Part shown: positions 18,688-25,508 of the stretch, piece by piece
How the letters are laid out: the number at the start of each line of letters is the position of its first letter
How positions within the stretch are numbered: position 1 is the first letter of the stretch
Source: CAIKZZ01 sp035524495
GTDB lineage: Bacteria; Pseudomonadota; Gammaproteobacteria; Steroidobacterales; Steroidobacteraceae
Length of the DNA: 64,000 nt
Direction: 5' to 3'
Assembly (NCBI GenBank): GCA_035524495.1
Contig: DATKOR010000080.1
Location: forward strand, 28,754 to 92,753
Translations under genes and position numbers: made by a program
Notes under the pieces: generated by a model
What the model was told of the DNA's origin: nothing
The model's input: the letters and a program-made list of their open reading frames with translations, nothing else
The model's database searches: none

Positions 18688-19326
18688 TCAGGCGCGCGCC
18701 TGACCGGCGAGCACGGCACCGGCGCCGCGCCGCCGCCACGCCCTGACCGCGCGCATGCCGAGCAGCAGCGCCAGTACCGCGGCGTACACGAGCGGCGCGC
18801 GCACGTCGCGCTTGACCTGCCAGTAATAGTGCCAGCAGCCGAGCACGGCCGCCGGGTAGATCGCGTAGTGCAGCCGCTGCCAGCGCCGCCCGAGCCGCCG
18901 TTGCGCGGCGCGCGTCGAGGTCGCCGCGAGCGGCACGAGCAGCACGAACGCCGTGAAGCCGAGCGTGATCCAGCGACGCTTCGCGATGTCCTCGAGCAGC
19001 ACGCGCCAGTCGAAGCTCTGGTCGACGGCGAAGTACATCGCCAGGTGGAGCGTCAGGTACCCGAACGCCGCGAGCCCGAGCATCCGCCGGTAGAGCAGCC
19101 AGCGCGCCGAGCCGGTCAGGATCCTGAGCGGCGTGAGCGCGAGCGTCGCGAGCAGCAGCCGCAGCGCCCACAGGCCCAGCTGGTCGGTCAGCGTCGCGAC
19201 CGGGTTGGTGCCGAGCGTCGCGCCGCCGAGGCCGAATGCGCGCACCGCGAGCGTCGCAATCGGCACCCACAGCGCGACGAACAGCAGCGTCTTGCCGACG
19301 CGCCGCCACCAGAAGTCCGGGTTCAG
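18688..19326 (-). CDS. msrQ: MsrQ, heme-binding membrane subunit of the periplasmic methionine sulfoxide reductase
   Basis: A ~212-residue integral membrane protein with about six segments. It passes electrons from the cytoplasmic side to MsrP. Conserved features are LLLATLALTPLR (~54-65), RRMLGLAAFGYLTLHLAMY (~76-94; heme-ligand His), RRWITLGF (~109-116) and RRWQRLHYAIYPAAVLGCWHYYW (~143-165; further His ligands). No ATG, GTG or TTG start precedes the first membrane segment in this frame. The best start is a CTG at 19326 with GGAGG five bases upstream, overlapping the msrP stop as CTGA. The next in-frame GTG would cut into the first helix. Confidence 0.88.
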   Translation of the reverse strand: MNPDFWWRRVGKTLLFVALWVPIATLAVRAFGLGGATLGTNPVATLTDQLGLWALRLLLATLALTPLRILTGSARWLLYRRMLGLAAFGYLTLHLAMYFAVDQSFDWRVLLEDIAKRRWITLGFTAFVLLVPLAATSTRAAQRRLGRRWQRLHYAIYPAAVLGCWHYYWQVKRDVRAPLVYAAVLALLLGMRAVRAWRRRGAGAVLAGQARA

Positions 19327-20276
19327 AAGTTCCTCCGCAGGTCCATCCCGGCATACAGGTCCGCAACCTCGCGCGCATAGCCGTTGAACGGCAGCGTCGG
19401 CTGGCGCGGCGCGAACAGTCCGGCGCCGATGCGCCGTTCGGTCTTCTGGCTCCAGCGCGGGTGGTCGACGGCGGGGTTCACGTTCGCGTAGAAACCGTAC
19501 TCCTCGGGCGCCGCGCGACTCCAGCTCGTCGTCGGCATCTGCGCCGTGAAGTCGATGCGCACGATCGCCTTGATGCTCTTGAAGCCGTACTTCCAGGGCA
19601 CGACGAGCCTGAGCGGTGCGCCGTTCTGGTTCGGCAGCACCCTGCCGTAGAGGCCGACCGCGAGCAGCGCCAGCGGATGCATCGCCTCGTCGATCCGCAA
19701 TCCCTCCTGGTAGGGCCACTCGAGCACCGGCACGCGCTGGCCCGGCATCTGCGCGAAATCCTTCAGCGTCGTGAAGGCGACGTACTTCGCGCGCGAGGTC
19801 GGGCGAAAGCGCTTCAGCACCTCGCCGAGCGGGATCCCGACCCACGGGATCACCATCGACCAGGCCTCCACGCAGCGCAGGCGATAGATCCGCTCCTCGA
19901 GGGCGTGGGGTTTCAGGAGGTCCTCGAGCGTCACCGGACCGCGCAGCTCGGCCTCGCCGCCGATCGTCACCGACCACGGCTTCACGCGCAGGCGGCCAGC
20001 GTTCTGGGAGGGGTCCGACTTGTCGGTCCCGAACTCGTAGTAGTTGTTGTACGTCGTCACGTCGTCCCAGCTGTTCGGGGCCTCGACCGTGCTGTACTCG
20101 GCGTTGCGGCGTGCCGCGAGCGCCTCGCCCGTGGGCGTGCCCGTCGCGAGGGCCGCCGGGGCCGCGACGCCGGCCGCGGCGGCGAGCGCGCCGGCGAGGA
20201 AGCGGCGGCGCCCTGCGTACACCTCGGGCGGCGTAATCGCGGATGGCGGGATGTCGGGCGGGCGGCGGATCAGCAT
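19323..20276 (-). CDS. msrP: MsrP, periplasmic protein-methionine-sulfoxide reductase, molybdopterin subunit
   Basis: A 317-residue protein closely resembling E. coli MsrP (YedY), which repairs oxidised methionines in envelope proteins. A twin-arginine signal (RRRFLAGALAAAAG, ~23-36) shows Tat export. The molybdenum-binding Cys is in YRLRCVEAWSMV (~129-140). NQNGAPLRLVVPWKYGFKSIK (~212 onward) and the C-terminal EYGFYANVNPAVDHPRWSQ block are typical. The start at 20276 gives MLIRRPPDIPPSAITPP, a form common in homologues; an ATG 21 bases upstream is also in frame. msrQ overlaps the 3' end. Confidence 0.95.
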   Translation of the reverse strand: MLIRRPPDIPPSAITPPEVYAGRRRFLAGALAAAAGVAAPAALATGTPTGEALAARRNAEYSTVEAPNSWDDVTTYNNYYEFGTDKSDPSQNAGRLRVKPWSVTIGGEAELRGPVTLEDLLKPHALEERIYRLRCVEAWSMVIPWVGIPLGEVLKRFRPTSRAKYVAFTTLKDFAQMPGQRVPVLEWPYQEGLRIDEAMHPLALLAVGLYGRVLPNQNGAPLRLVVPWKYGFKSIKAIVRIDFTAQMPTTSWSRAAPEEYGFYANVNPAVDHPRWSQKTERRIGAGLFAPRQPTLPFNGYAREVADLYAGMDLRRNF

Positions 20277-20352
20277 CGCGGCCTCCGGCGCCACCATGGC
20301 GCCGTCCCGAGATTAGACCGGTCGGGGCCCGGAAAGATTTCCGTTGGCGTCT

Positions 20353-20718
20353 TTAGGCCGGTGCCCGTTTCCGGGCGGCCCGGCGCCGCGGCCGCCGGAC
20401 ATCGACCGGGCGGATGCCGAGCCGCAGCCCCATCGTGCGCAGCACGATCTCGACGGTGCGCATCTCGGGATTGCCGTCGCGCGACAGCATCCGGTAGAGG
20501 AAGGTGCGGTTGAGGCCCGCGGCCTGGGCGACCGCCGCGACGCCGCCGAAGTGCTTGGTCAGGCGGCGCAGCGCCGTGAGCACGTCACGGTCATGGCCGC
20601 GCTCGAGCAGGCGGTCGAGTGCACGGGCGATCTCCTCGACGTTATCCCAGCGACGCGCGATGTCGTCGGTGCTGATCGACGAGACCTTCGGAACCGTTTC
20701 TGGCGTTCGCTTGCTCAA
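20353..20718 (-). CDS. Antitoxin-like helix-turn-helix protein, last gene of the metal/flavin operon
   Basis: A 121-residue protein starting at a TTG that overlaps the stop of the upstream membrane-protein gene (TTGA). Residues ~45-105 (VLTALRRLTKHFGGVAAVAQ, then AAGLNRTFLYRMLSRDGNPE, then MRTVEIVLRTMGLRLGI) resemble the Xre/HigA-like addiction-module antidote family with an HTH at ~58-80. The C-terminus is strongly basic (RRPRRRAARKR). No toxin gene is adjacent. In this position it may act as an operon-specific DNA-binding regulator rather than an antitoxin; that is inference. Confidence 0.65.
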   Translation of the reverse strand: MSKRTPETVPKVSSISTDDIARRWDNVEEIARALDRLLERGHDRDVLTALRRLTKHFGGVAAVAQAAGLNRTFLYRMLSRDGNPEMRTVEIVLRTMGLRLGIRPVDVRRPRRRAARKRAPA

Positions 20719-21344
20719 ATTCGACCTTGCCTGTCACCCGGAAATCGCAGGCCGCGCGGTGCCGCCTCGGGGCCGGTGTGAATCTCGGTGTGCAGGCGAC
20801 GCTCATCCTCCGCCGCGGTTCCCGGCCGCCGGCGCTCGTGCGCTTCGCGGCCCGTGCCGCGCGCGCGCCCGGCGCGCTGGCGCAGGGCGACGTGCGTCAC
20901 CAGGAGGCCCATGACCGCGAGTCCGAGCACCCAGTGGACAAGGCTGATGATAGGACGGGACTCTTCACTTGCGAAATAGTAGAGGCCGTAGCCCGTCCCC
21001 ACAACGATCAGTACCGTCAAGATCAGCGAAGCTCCGCTCGCCCGGTTGTGGCCCGTCTGCCAGGCGCGGCGCAGGTGGGGTAGCAGCAGCGTCCCGAGGC
21101 CGACGAGCGCCGCCATCGCGGCGAGGCCGTGCAGGCGCAGCCACCACTTCTCGAGCGGATGCGGCCCTTCGCCGAACTCGGTCGGGACGCGCGCGAAATG
21201 GTGGAACAGCAGCCAGCCGATGCCACTGCCCGCGAGCGTGCCGAATACGACATAAAGTGTTCGCTTGTGACCGGGTTCGAGCCGGACGGTGGTCGGCGGC
21301 GGCGGATGTCCGCGCCCGCGGGCACCCCGGTAAGCGCGGGTCAT
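20715..21344 (-). CDS. Four-helix membrane protein, probable b-type cytochrome
   Basis: A 209-residue protein with four predicted membrane segments (~30-50, 67-90, 104-124, 132-153) and a long polar, basic C-terminal tail. Histidines lie at helix positions typical of heme b ligands. H137 and H151 in helix 4 (VHWVLGLAVMGLLVTH) have the classical H-x13-H spacing, and H72 and H90 lie in helix 2. The pattern recalls DUF4405/cytochrome b561-like proteins, though I cannot assign the family firmly. It overlaps apbE by four bases. The likely role is to carry electrons across the inner membrane to the flavoprotein encoded two genes upstream. Confidence 0.65.
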   Translation of the reverse strand: MTRAYRGARGRGHPPPPTTVRLEPGHKRTLYVVFGTLAGSGIGWLLFHHFARVPTEFGEGPHPLEKWWLRLHGLAAMAALVGLGTLLLPHLRRAWQTGHNRASGASLILTVLIVVGTGYGLYYFASEESRPIISLVHWVLGLAVMGLLVTHVALRQRAGRARGTGREAHERRRPGTAAEDERRLHTEIHTGPEAAPRGLRFPGDRQGRI

Positions 21345-22201
21345 GCGGCCTCCGGCAGCGATCCGCGGCCGAGGAGGCGCGCGCTCGCCGCGAGCCGCGC
21401 GAGCGCAGGATGCTGCGCATCGCCGCTCACCAGCACGACCTTGGTGAGCGCGTCGGCCGTCGTGCAGTCGGGCGCGATCACGCTTGCGCTCATGCCGTGG
21501 CCGCACGCAGCGCCGGTCGCGGGATCGACGAACGGCGTTGCGCCGGTGGTCGCCGCGCTCGCGGAGGTCGCGAGCGCCGCATTCGCGAGCTCGGCGAGCG
21601 GCGCGACGCGCGCACCGTCGCCCGGGAGCCTGACGTGGATGCGTTCCGGCGTCTCGCCGAGCACGCGCAGGTCGCCGCCCGCGTTCACCGACGCCGAGCG
21701 CACGCCGCGCGCCGCCAACGTCTCGATGGCGCGATCGACGGCGAAGCCCTTCGCGATGCCGCCGAGGTCGACCCAGAGGGGCGCCGCGAGACGCACGCGA
21801 CCATCGCCGAGGAACTCGATCGCCTCGTGAAAGCGCAGTGCCGCGGTCGGCGCGGGCGTGCCGCAAGGCGCAGGCACCAGCCCCGCGCGCACGAGCGCCG
21901 GCGCGACCGCGCAGTCGAACGCGCCCGCCGAGGCGGCGCCGATCTGCGCGGCGCGCCTCAGCACCGCGCGCGTCCACGGCGCGACCTCGACGGGCACGCC
22001 GGGCGCCGCGCGGTTGAGGCGGCTCAGGTCGCTCGTCGGTTCGTGGAAGCTCATCAGCGCCTGGACCCGCGCGACCGCCGCGAACGCCGCGCCGAACGCC
22101 GCCGCGAGGTCGCGGCAGGCGCCCGGATCGCGCACGCGGATGCCCACGAGCGTGCCGAGCAGCGCCCGCGCGCGGGCTTCAGTGCCTGAGCGCGACGTCA
22201 T
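21341..22201 (-). CDS. apbE: ApbE-family FAD:protein FMN transferase
   Basis: A 286-residue flavinyltransferase that attaches FMN from FAD to a Thr/Ser of target proteins. LLGTLVGI (~14-21), MSFHEPTSDLSRLN (~50-63), VDLGGIAKGFAVD (~144-156), NAGGDLRVLG (~173-182), ATSAS (~211-215) and a late TTADALTKV (~247-255; Mg-binding Asp) are all present. The obvious target is the FMN-binding protein encoded just upstream, whose gene it overlaps by 23 bases. Most ApbE proteins are exported, yet no signal peptide or lipobox is visible from the ATG at 22201. Either the true start differs or flavinylation occurs before export. Confidence 0.92.
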   Translation of the reverse strand: MTSRSGTEARARALLGTLVGIRVRDPGACRDLAAAFGAAFAAVARVQALMSFHEPTSDLSRLNRAAPGVPVEVAPWTRAVLRRAAQIGAASAGAFDCAVAPALVRAGLVPAPCGTPAPTAALRFHEAIEFLGDGRVRLAAPLWVDLGGIAKGFAVDRAIETLAARGVRSASVNAGGDLRVLGETPERIHVRLPGDGARVAPLAELANAALATSASAATTGATPFVDPATGAACGHGMSASVIAPDCTTADALTKVVLVSGDAQHPALARLAASARLLGRGSLPEAA

Positions 22202-22691
22202 AGAGCGCGAGGATCCGGTTGATCGCCTGGGTCAGGTGCGTGCACGACAGCGTCGCGCCGCTGATGTTCTGGATGTCGTGATCCATCCTGAGCGGCGCAC
22301 GCTTGCCGACGAACTGGCGGCGCCAGCGCTCGTTGCGGATCTCGTAGCCGTAGGGCTCGCGGTACGCGAGGATCTCGACCTGGCGGATCGTGCCGTCGGC
22401 GTTGAGGCCGACGGCGAAGGTGATCAGCTCGTGCTTGCCGACGACCTCGTCGACGAAGAAGTAGCCGGCATCGCCGACGCGCCACGACTGGATCTCGTGC
22501 CGCGAGACCGGGCTGCCGCTCGACTTCGCGATCGCCTCGCGCTGCTCGTCGCTGAGCGCGAGCCGCAGCGACTCGAAGCGCGCACCCGGGAAGATCGCCT
22601 GCTGCGCCTGCTCGACCGAGAGGTAGTTGGTCGCGCACGCCGGCGTCGAGACCGCCGCGACCGGCAGCCACAGCCAGTGCGAGGCGCGCAT
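22179..22691 (-). CDS. Exported FMN-binding-domain protein, likely covalently flavinylated
   Basis: A 170-residue protein with a short signal peptide (~1-20, cleavage near ACA/TNY) and an FMN-binding domain like that of NqrC/RnfG. YREPYGYEIRNERWRRQFVGK (~110-130, split here at YGYEIRNERW) is followed by the flavinylation motif SGAT (~144-147) in DIQNISGATLSCTHL, where T147 would carry FMN by a phosphoester bond. Central strands (YFFVDEVVGKHELITFAVG) match the domain. It is encoded next to apbE, five bases after the NRAMP gene stop. It is inferred to be a periplasmic one-protein electron carrier. Confidence 0.88.
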   Translation of the reverse strand: MRASHWLWLPVAAVSTPACATNYLSVEQAQQAIFPGARFESLRLALSDEQREAIAKSSGSPVSRHEIQSWRVGDAGYFFVDEVVGKHELITFAVGLNADGTIRQVEILAYREPYGYEIRNERWRRQFVGKRAPLRMDHDIQNISGATLSCTHLTQAINRILALYDVALRH

Positions 22692-22696
22692 CGGCC

Positions 22697-23995
22697 TCAC
22701 TCGAGCACGCCGGTGAGACCGGCGTAGACGCCGAAGCCCGCCGTCACGGCGATCGTCGCCAGCACCACGAACGCATAGCGGCCGCGCAGCCGGTGCGGCT
22801 CCGGCAGCCGCCGCGCCAGCAGGTACAGGAAGCCGAGCACGATCGGCAGCAGCAGCGCGTTCATGACCTGCACCGCGACGCTGAGGCTCACGAGGTTGAC
22901 GCCCGAGGTCACGAGCAGCGCGCCGGCCGCGAGCGACACCGTGTAGATGCCGTAGAACCACGGCGCCTCGCGCGGCGCGTGGGCGAGCGAGTGGCGCACG
23001 CCGAGCACCTCGCCGAGCGTGCGCGCCGCCGTCAGCGTCACGACGATCGTCGCGACGAGCGCCGAGCCCGTCATGCCGAGCGCGAACAGGATCCTGCCGG
23101 TCGTGGTGCCGAGGAACGGCGTGATGGCGCCCGCGATCTGCTGCACCGTGTCGAGCGCGGCGTGCTCGCGCGCAGTGCCGATCGTCGCCGCGGTCGCGAC
23201 CAGCACGCTCGCCATGATCACCTGCGTGACGATCGCGCCGAGCGCCGTGTCCCAGCGCGCGGCGCCCAGGTCGCCGATCGCGAGGCGCTTCTCGACGACC
23301 GCCGACTGCTGGTAGAAGACCATCCACGGCATGATGACGGCACCGATGTTCGCGGCGACGAGGTACAGGTAGCGCGGCTCGTGCCACGGGATGCTGACGA
23401 GCCCGGCGCTGACGGCGGCCATGTCCGGGTGGGCGCGCCACGCGACGAGCAGGAAGACGAGCTCGAACGCCCCGACGCCCATCGCGATCCGCTCGACCGA
23501 GAGGTAGGAGCCGGTATAGGCCATCAGCGTGAGTCCGCCGACGACGACCGCCATCGTCAGCGGCACCGGGACGCCGAACAAGAGCCCGACGCCCGCGAGG
23601 CCGCTGAGCTCGGAGAGCAGCGCGCCGATGCACGCGAGCACCAGCGTGCCGACCGACACCCAGGCCCAGCCGCGCCCGTAGTAGTCGCGTATCAGCTCGC
23701 CGTGACCGCGGCCCGACACGATGCCGAGCCGCACGGTCAGCTCCTGGACGACGAACAGGATCGGGACCAGCACGAGCTGCAGCAGCAGCAGCCGGTAGCC
23801 CCACTGTGCGCCGCTCTGCGCCGCCGTGATGATGCTGCCGGCATCGGTGTCGGCGAGCATGACGACGATGCCGGGCCCCGCGACGAGCGCGAAGCGCGCC
23901 CAGCGCGAGCGGCGCGGCGCGACGGGGAGGTCGGGCGTGATGGCGGCCACGGTCGCGCGCTCGCCGATCTGGCTCTCAGAAGCTGTATCCGACAC
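22697..23995 (-). CDS. NRAMP-like divalent metal transporter with altered metal-site motifs
   Basis: A 432-residue polytopic protein with about eleven membrane segments and overall NRAMP similarity: AGPGIVVMLADTDAGSIITA near the start, GAQWGYRLLL, and the helix 6 region ANIGAVIMPWMVFYQQSAVVEK. The helix 1 DPGN motif of classical Fe/Mn transporters is DAGS here. Helix 6 MPHN is MPWM, so the soft Met ligand appears retained. Substrate is therefore uncertain: Fe(II) or Mn(II) is suggested by the operator, while related proteins with altered motifs include Mg transporters. The start overlaps the porin gene by 20 bases. Confidence 0.88.
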   Translation of the reverse strand: MSDTASESQIGERATVAAITPDLPVAPRRSRWARFALVAGPGIVVMLADTDAGSIITAAQSGAQWGYRLLLLQLVLVPILFVVQELTVRLGIVSGRGHGELIRDYYGRGWAWVSVGTLVLACIGALLSELSGLAGVGLLFGVPVPLTMAVVVGGLTLMAYTGSYLSVERIAMGVGAFELVFLLVAWRAHPDMAAVSAGLVSIPWHEPRYLYLVAANIGAVIMPWMVFYQQSAVVEKRLAIGDLGAARWDTALGAIVTQVIMASVLVATAATIGTAREHAALDTVQQIAGAITPFLGTTTGRILFALGMTGSALVATIVVTLTAARTLGEVLGVRHSLAHAPREAPWFYGIYTVSLAAGALLVTSGVNLVSLSVAVQVMNALLLPIVLGFLYLLARRLPEPHRLRGRYAFVVLATIAVTAGFGVYAGLTGVLE

Positions 23996-25280
23996 CGAGG
24001 TTCATTCCGTTCTTGTTGCTGTAGGCGAGGTTGCGCTGGTAGTCGACCTTGAGCACGACGCCACTCGTGACGTAGAGGCTCGCGCCGAGCGTCCAGACCC
24101 GGTCGTCCGGCATCACGATCGCCCCGTCCGCGGCCGACAGCGTGCCGAACGCCGCGGCGTCGTTGTACTGCTCGTAGCGCAGGAACGGGTTCAGCGCGAA
24201 GCGATCGTTATGCCAGAGTTTATAGGCAGCCTGCAGGAAGCCGCCTTCGAAAAGCGAAGGCACGAGCGCCGGGGTCGCGGATGGGGCGAGGGCGAGGAAG
24301 CCCTCGTTGAGCGCCTCGGTGCGACTGATCGTGCCGCGCGCGTAGACGCCCGAGAGGTCCCAGCCGGCGACCGTGTAGCGCGCATGGGCGTCGGCCAGCA
24401 CGAGTCGTGAGTCGTTGCCCGCGAAGCCCGGCTGCTGCTGGCCGACCTTGCCGGTGAATACGGCGGCGCCGAGCTGCAGGCCCGGGTAGCCGCGCCAGTT
24501 GAGCGCCGCGTAGCCGGAGAGGTCGCGGGCCGCCGCGAACTGGCCTTCGCCGTGGATCGCCTGCAGGGGTCCCTCGTCGCGTCCTTCGGGCGAGGCGGGA
24601 TCCCACTTGTTGAGGTTGAAGCCCGTCGTGAGGCCGACCTCCCAGGTGAGCGCCGCCTCGGTCGTACCCGAGAGCCCGATCCCAACCTCGCGCCAGGTGC
24701 TCGGGATGATCACGCGCTCGACCTGGTCGCGGAACACGCCGTAGTAGGCCGTCGGCTCGTGGTTCTGGTTGATGAGGCCGAAGGGCATCAGGAAGAGCCC
24801 GGCCTTGGCGCGCAGGCCGCTGTCGAACTCGTGCTCCACCCAAAGCTGCTCGACCTCGGCCTCGCCCTGGTCGCTCGCCGAGGTCACCGCGTGCTCCCAC
24901 TCCCACTCGCCGACCATCCGCGTCTGGTCATCGAAGCGGTGCTGCAGCACGATGACTGCGCGCTGCACGTCGACGGTCGCCGCCTCCGGGGCATCGGACG
25001 GCCGGTTGTAGCCGACCTCGCCGTAGCTCGAAACGGTCGTCGACTCGGCCCAGTCGGCGCGCCCGCTCGGCGCCTGGGCGACCTGAACCTCCGGGCGGGG
25101 GCCCTGCGTGCTCTCGAGGCGGCGGACCTTCTCCTGCAGTTCGGCGTTCTGCTGCTCGAGGGCATCGATGCGGCGCGCGAGCGACTCGAGCGACGGGACG
25201 TCGGCGCGCACGGCGCCGGCGAGGCCGAGCGAGAGCCCGAGGACGCAGGCGAGCAGGGGACGAAATCTCAGGCGGAACAT
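23976..25280 (-). CDS. Outer-membrane porin with N-terminal coiled coil (OprP/OprO-like)
   Basis: A 434-residue protein. A signal peptide (~1-26, ending GAVRA) is followed by a coiled coil (SLESLARRIDALEQQNAEL then QEKVRRLES, ~30-57) and a linker. A beta-barrel-like region from ~80 to the terminal Phe (NLGVGYSF) has alternating aromatic/Gly strands. Coiled coil plus barrel is typical of phosphate-selective-porin-like trimeric channels. It is the first gene of a six-gene unit. GAGGA precedes the ATG, and a palindromic operator lies in the promoter about 160 bases upstream. It probably admits a metal ion or small chelate; the solute is not evident from sequence. Confidence 0.87.
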   Translation of the reverse strand: MFRLRFRPLLACVLGLSLGLAGAVRADVPSLESLARRIDALEQQNAELQEKVRRLESTQGPRPEVQVAQAPSGRADWAESTTVSSYGEVGYNRPSDAPEAATVDVQRAVIVLQHRFDDQTRMVGEWEWEHAVTSASDQGEAEVEQLWVEHEFDSGLRAKAGLFLMPFGLINQNHEPTAYYGVFRDQVERVIIPSTWREVGIGLSGTTEAALTWEVGLTTGFNLNKWDPASPEGRDEGPLQAIHGEGQFAAARDLSGYAALNWRGYPGLQLGAAVFTGKVGQQQPGFAGNDSRLVLADAHARYTVAGWDLSGVYARGTISRTEALNEGFLALAPSATPALVPSLFEGGFLQAAYKLWHNDRFALNPFLRYEQYNDAAAFGTLSAADGAIVMPDDRVWTLGASLYVTSGVVLKVDYQRNLAYSNKNGMNLGVGYSF

Positions 25281-25290
25281 GATCTTTTCC

Positions 25291-25398
25291 TCAAGTGTTC
25301 ACAAGCGCTCGAGCCGCTGTAAAGGGGCGGATTCCGACGGCGCCTCGGGGGGTCCGGCAGGAACTCTCGTGACCCTCGCGGACGTCGACTGCCACCAT
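25291..25398 (-). CDS. Possible 35-residue leader ORF upstream of the porin gene
   Basis: Within the ~145-base untranslated leader of the porin transcript an ATG at 25398 opens a 35-codon frame (MVAVDVREGHESSC and onward) ending ten bases before the porin start. A GGGAGAGG sequence lies upstream but about nine bases away from the ATG, which is a loose fit. Composition does not prove coding. It may be chance or a translational regulator of the operon. Confidence 0.2.
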   Translation of the reverse strand: MVAVDVREGHESSCRTPRGAVGIRPFTAARALVNT

Positions 25399-25432
25399 CC
25401 GCACTCGAACCTCTCCCTTGGCGCGGGAAAGG

Positions 25433-25461
25433 ATTCTAGATGGGAATGATTCCCATTACCA
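25433..25461 (-). promoter_or_regulatory. Promoter with embedded 7-1-7 palindrome, candidate Fur-type operator, of the porin-NRAMP-flavin operon
   Basis: On the minus strand a -35-like TGGTAA (25461-25456) and a -10 TAGAAT (25438-25433) are exactly 17 bases apart. The spacer contains the perfect inverted repeat TGGGAAT-C-ATTCCCA (25441-25455). Its 7-1-7 layout is that of the Fur core TGATAATNATTATCA with two changes per arm. Binding there would block RNA polymerase, so the six-gene operon is probably repressed when the metal is plentiful. The responsible regulator (Fur, Mur or another FUR-family member) is inferred. Confidence 0.65.
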
Positions 25462-25508
25462 CTTGGGGATTACCGAAACGACTGCTTTGACATAAGGAGG
25501 GCATCCGC

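Noticed and set aside
20353..20718. A complete toxin-antitoxin module around the HTH gene
   Set aside because: No RelE/HigB-like or other toxin frame lies on either side; the neighbours are a membrane cytochrome and msrP.
25281..25432. A riboswitch in the porin leader
   Set aside because: The leader is long enough, but I see no conserved aptamer pattern (FMN, Mn yybP, or others) that I can recognise.
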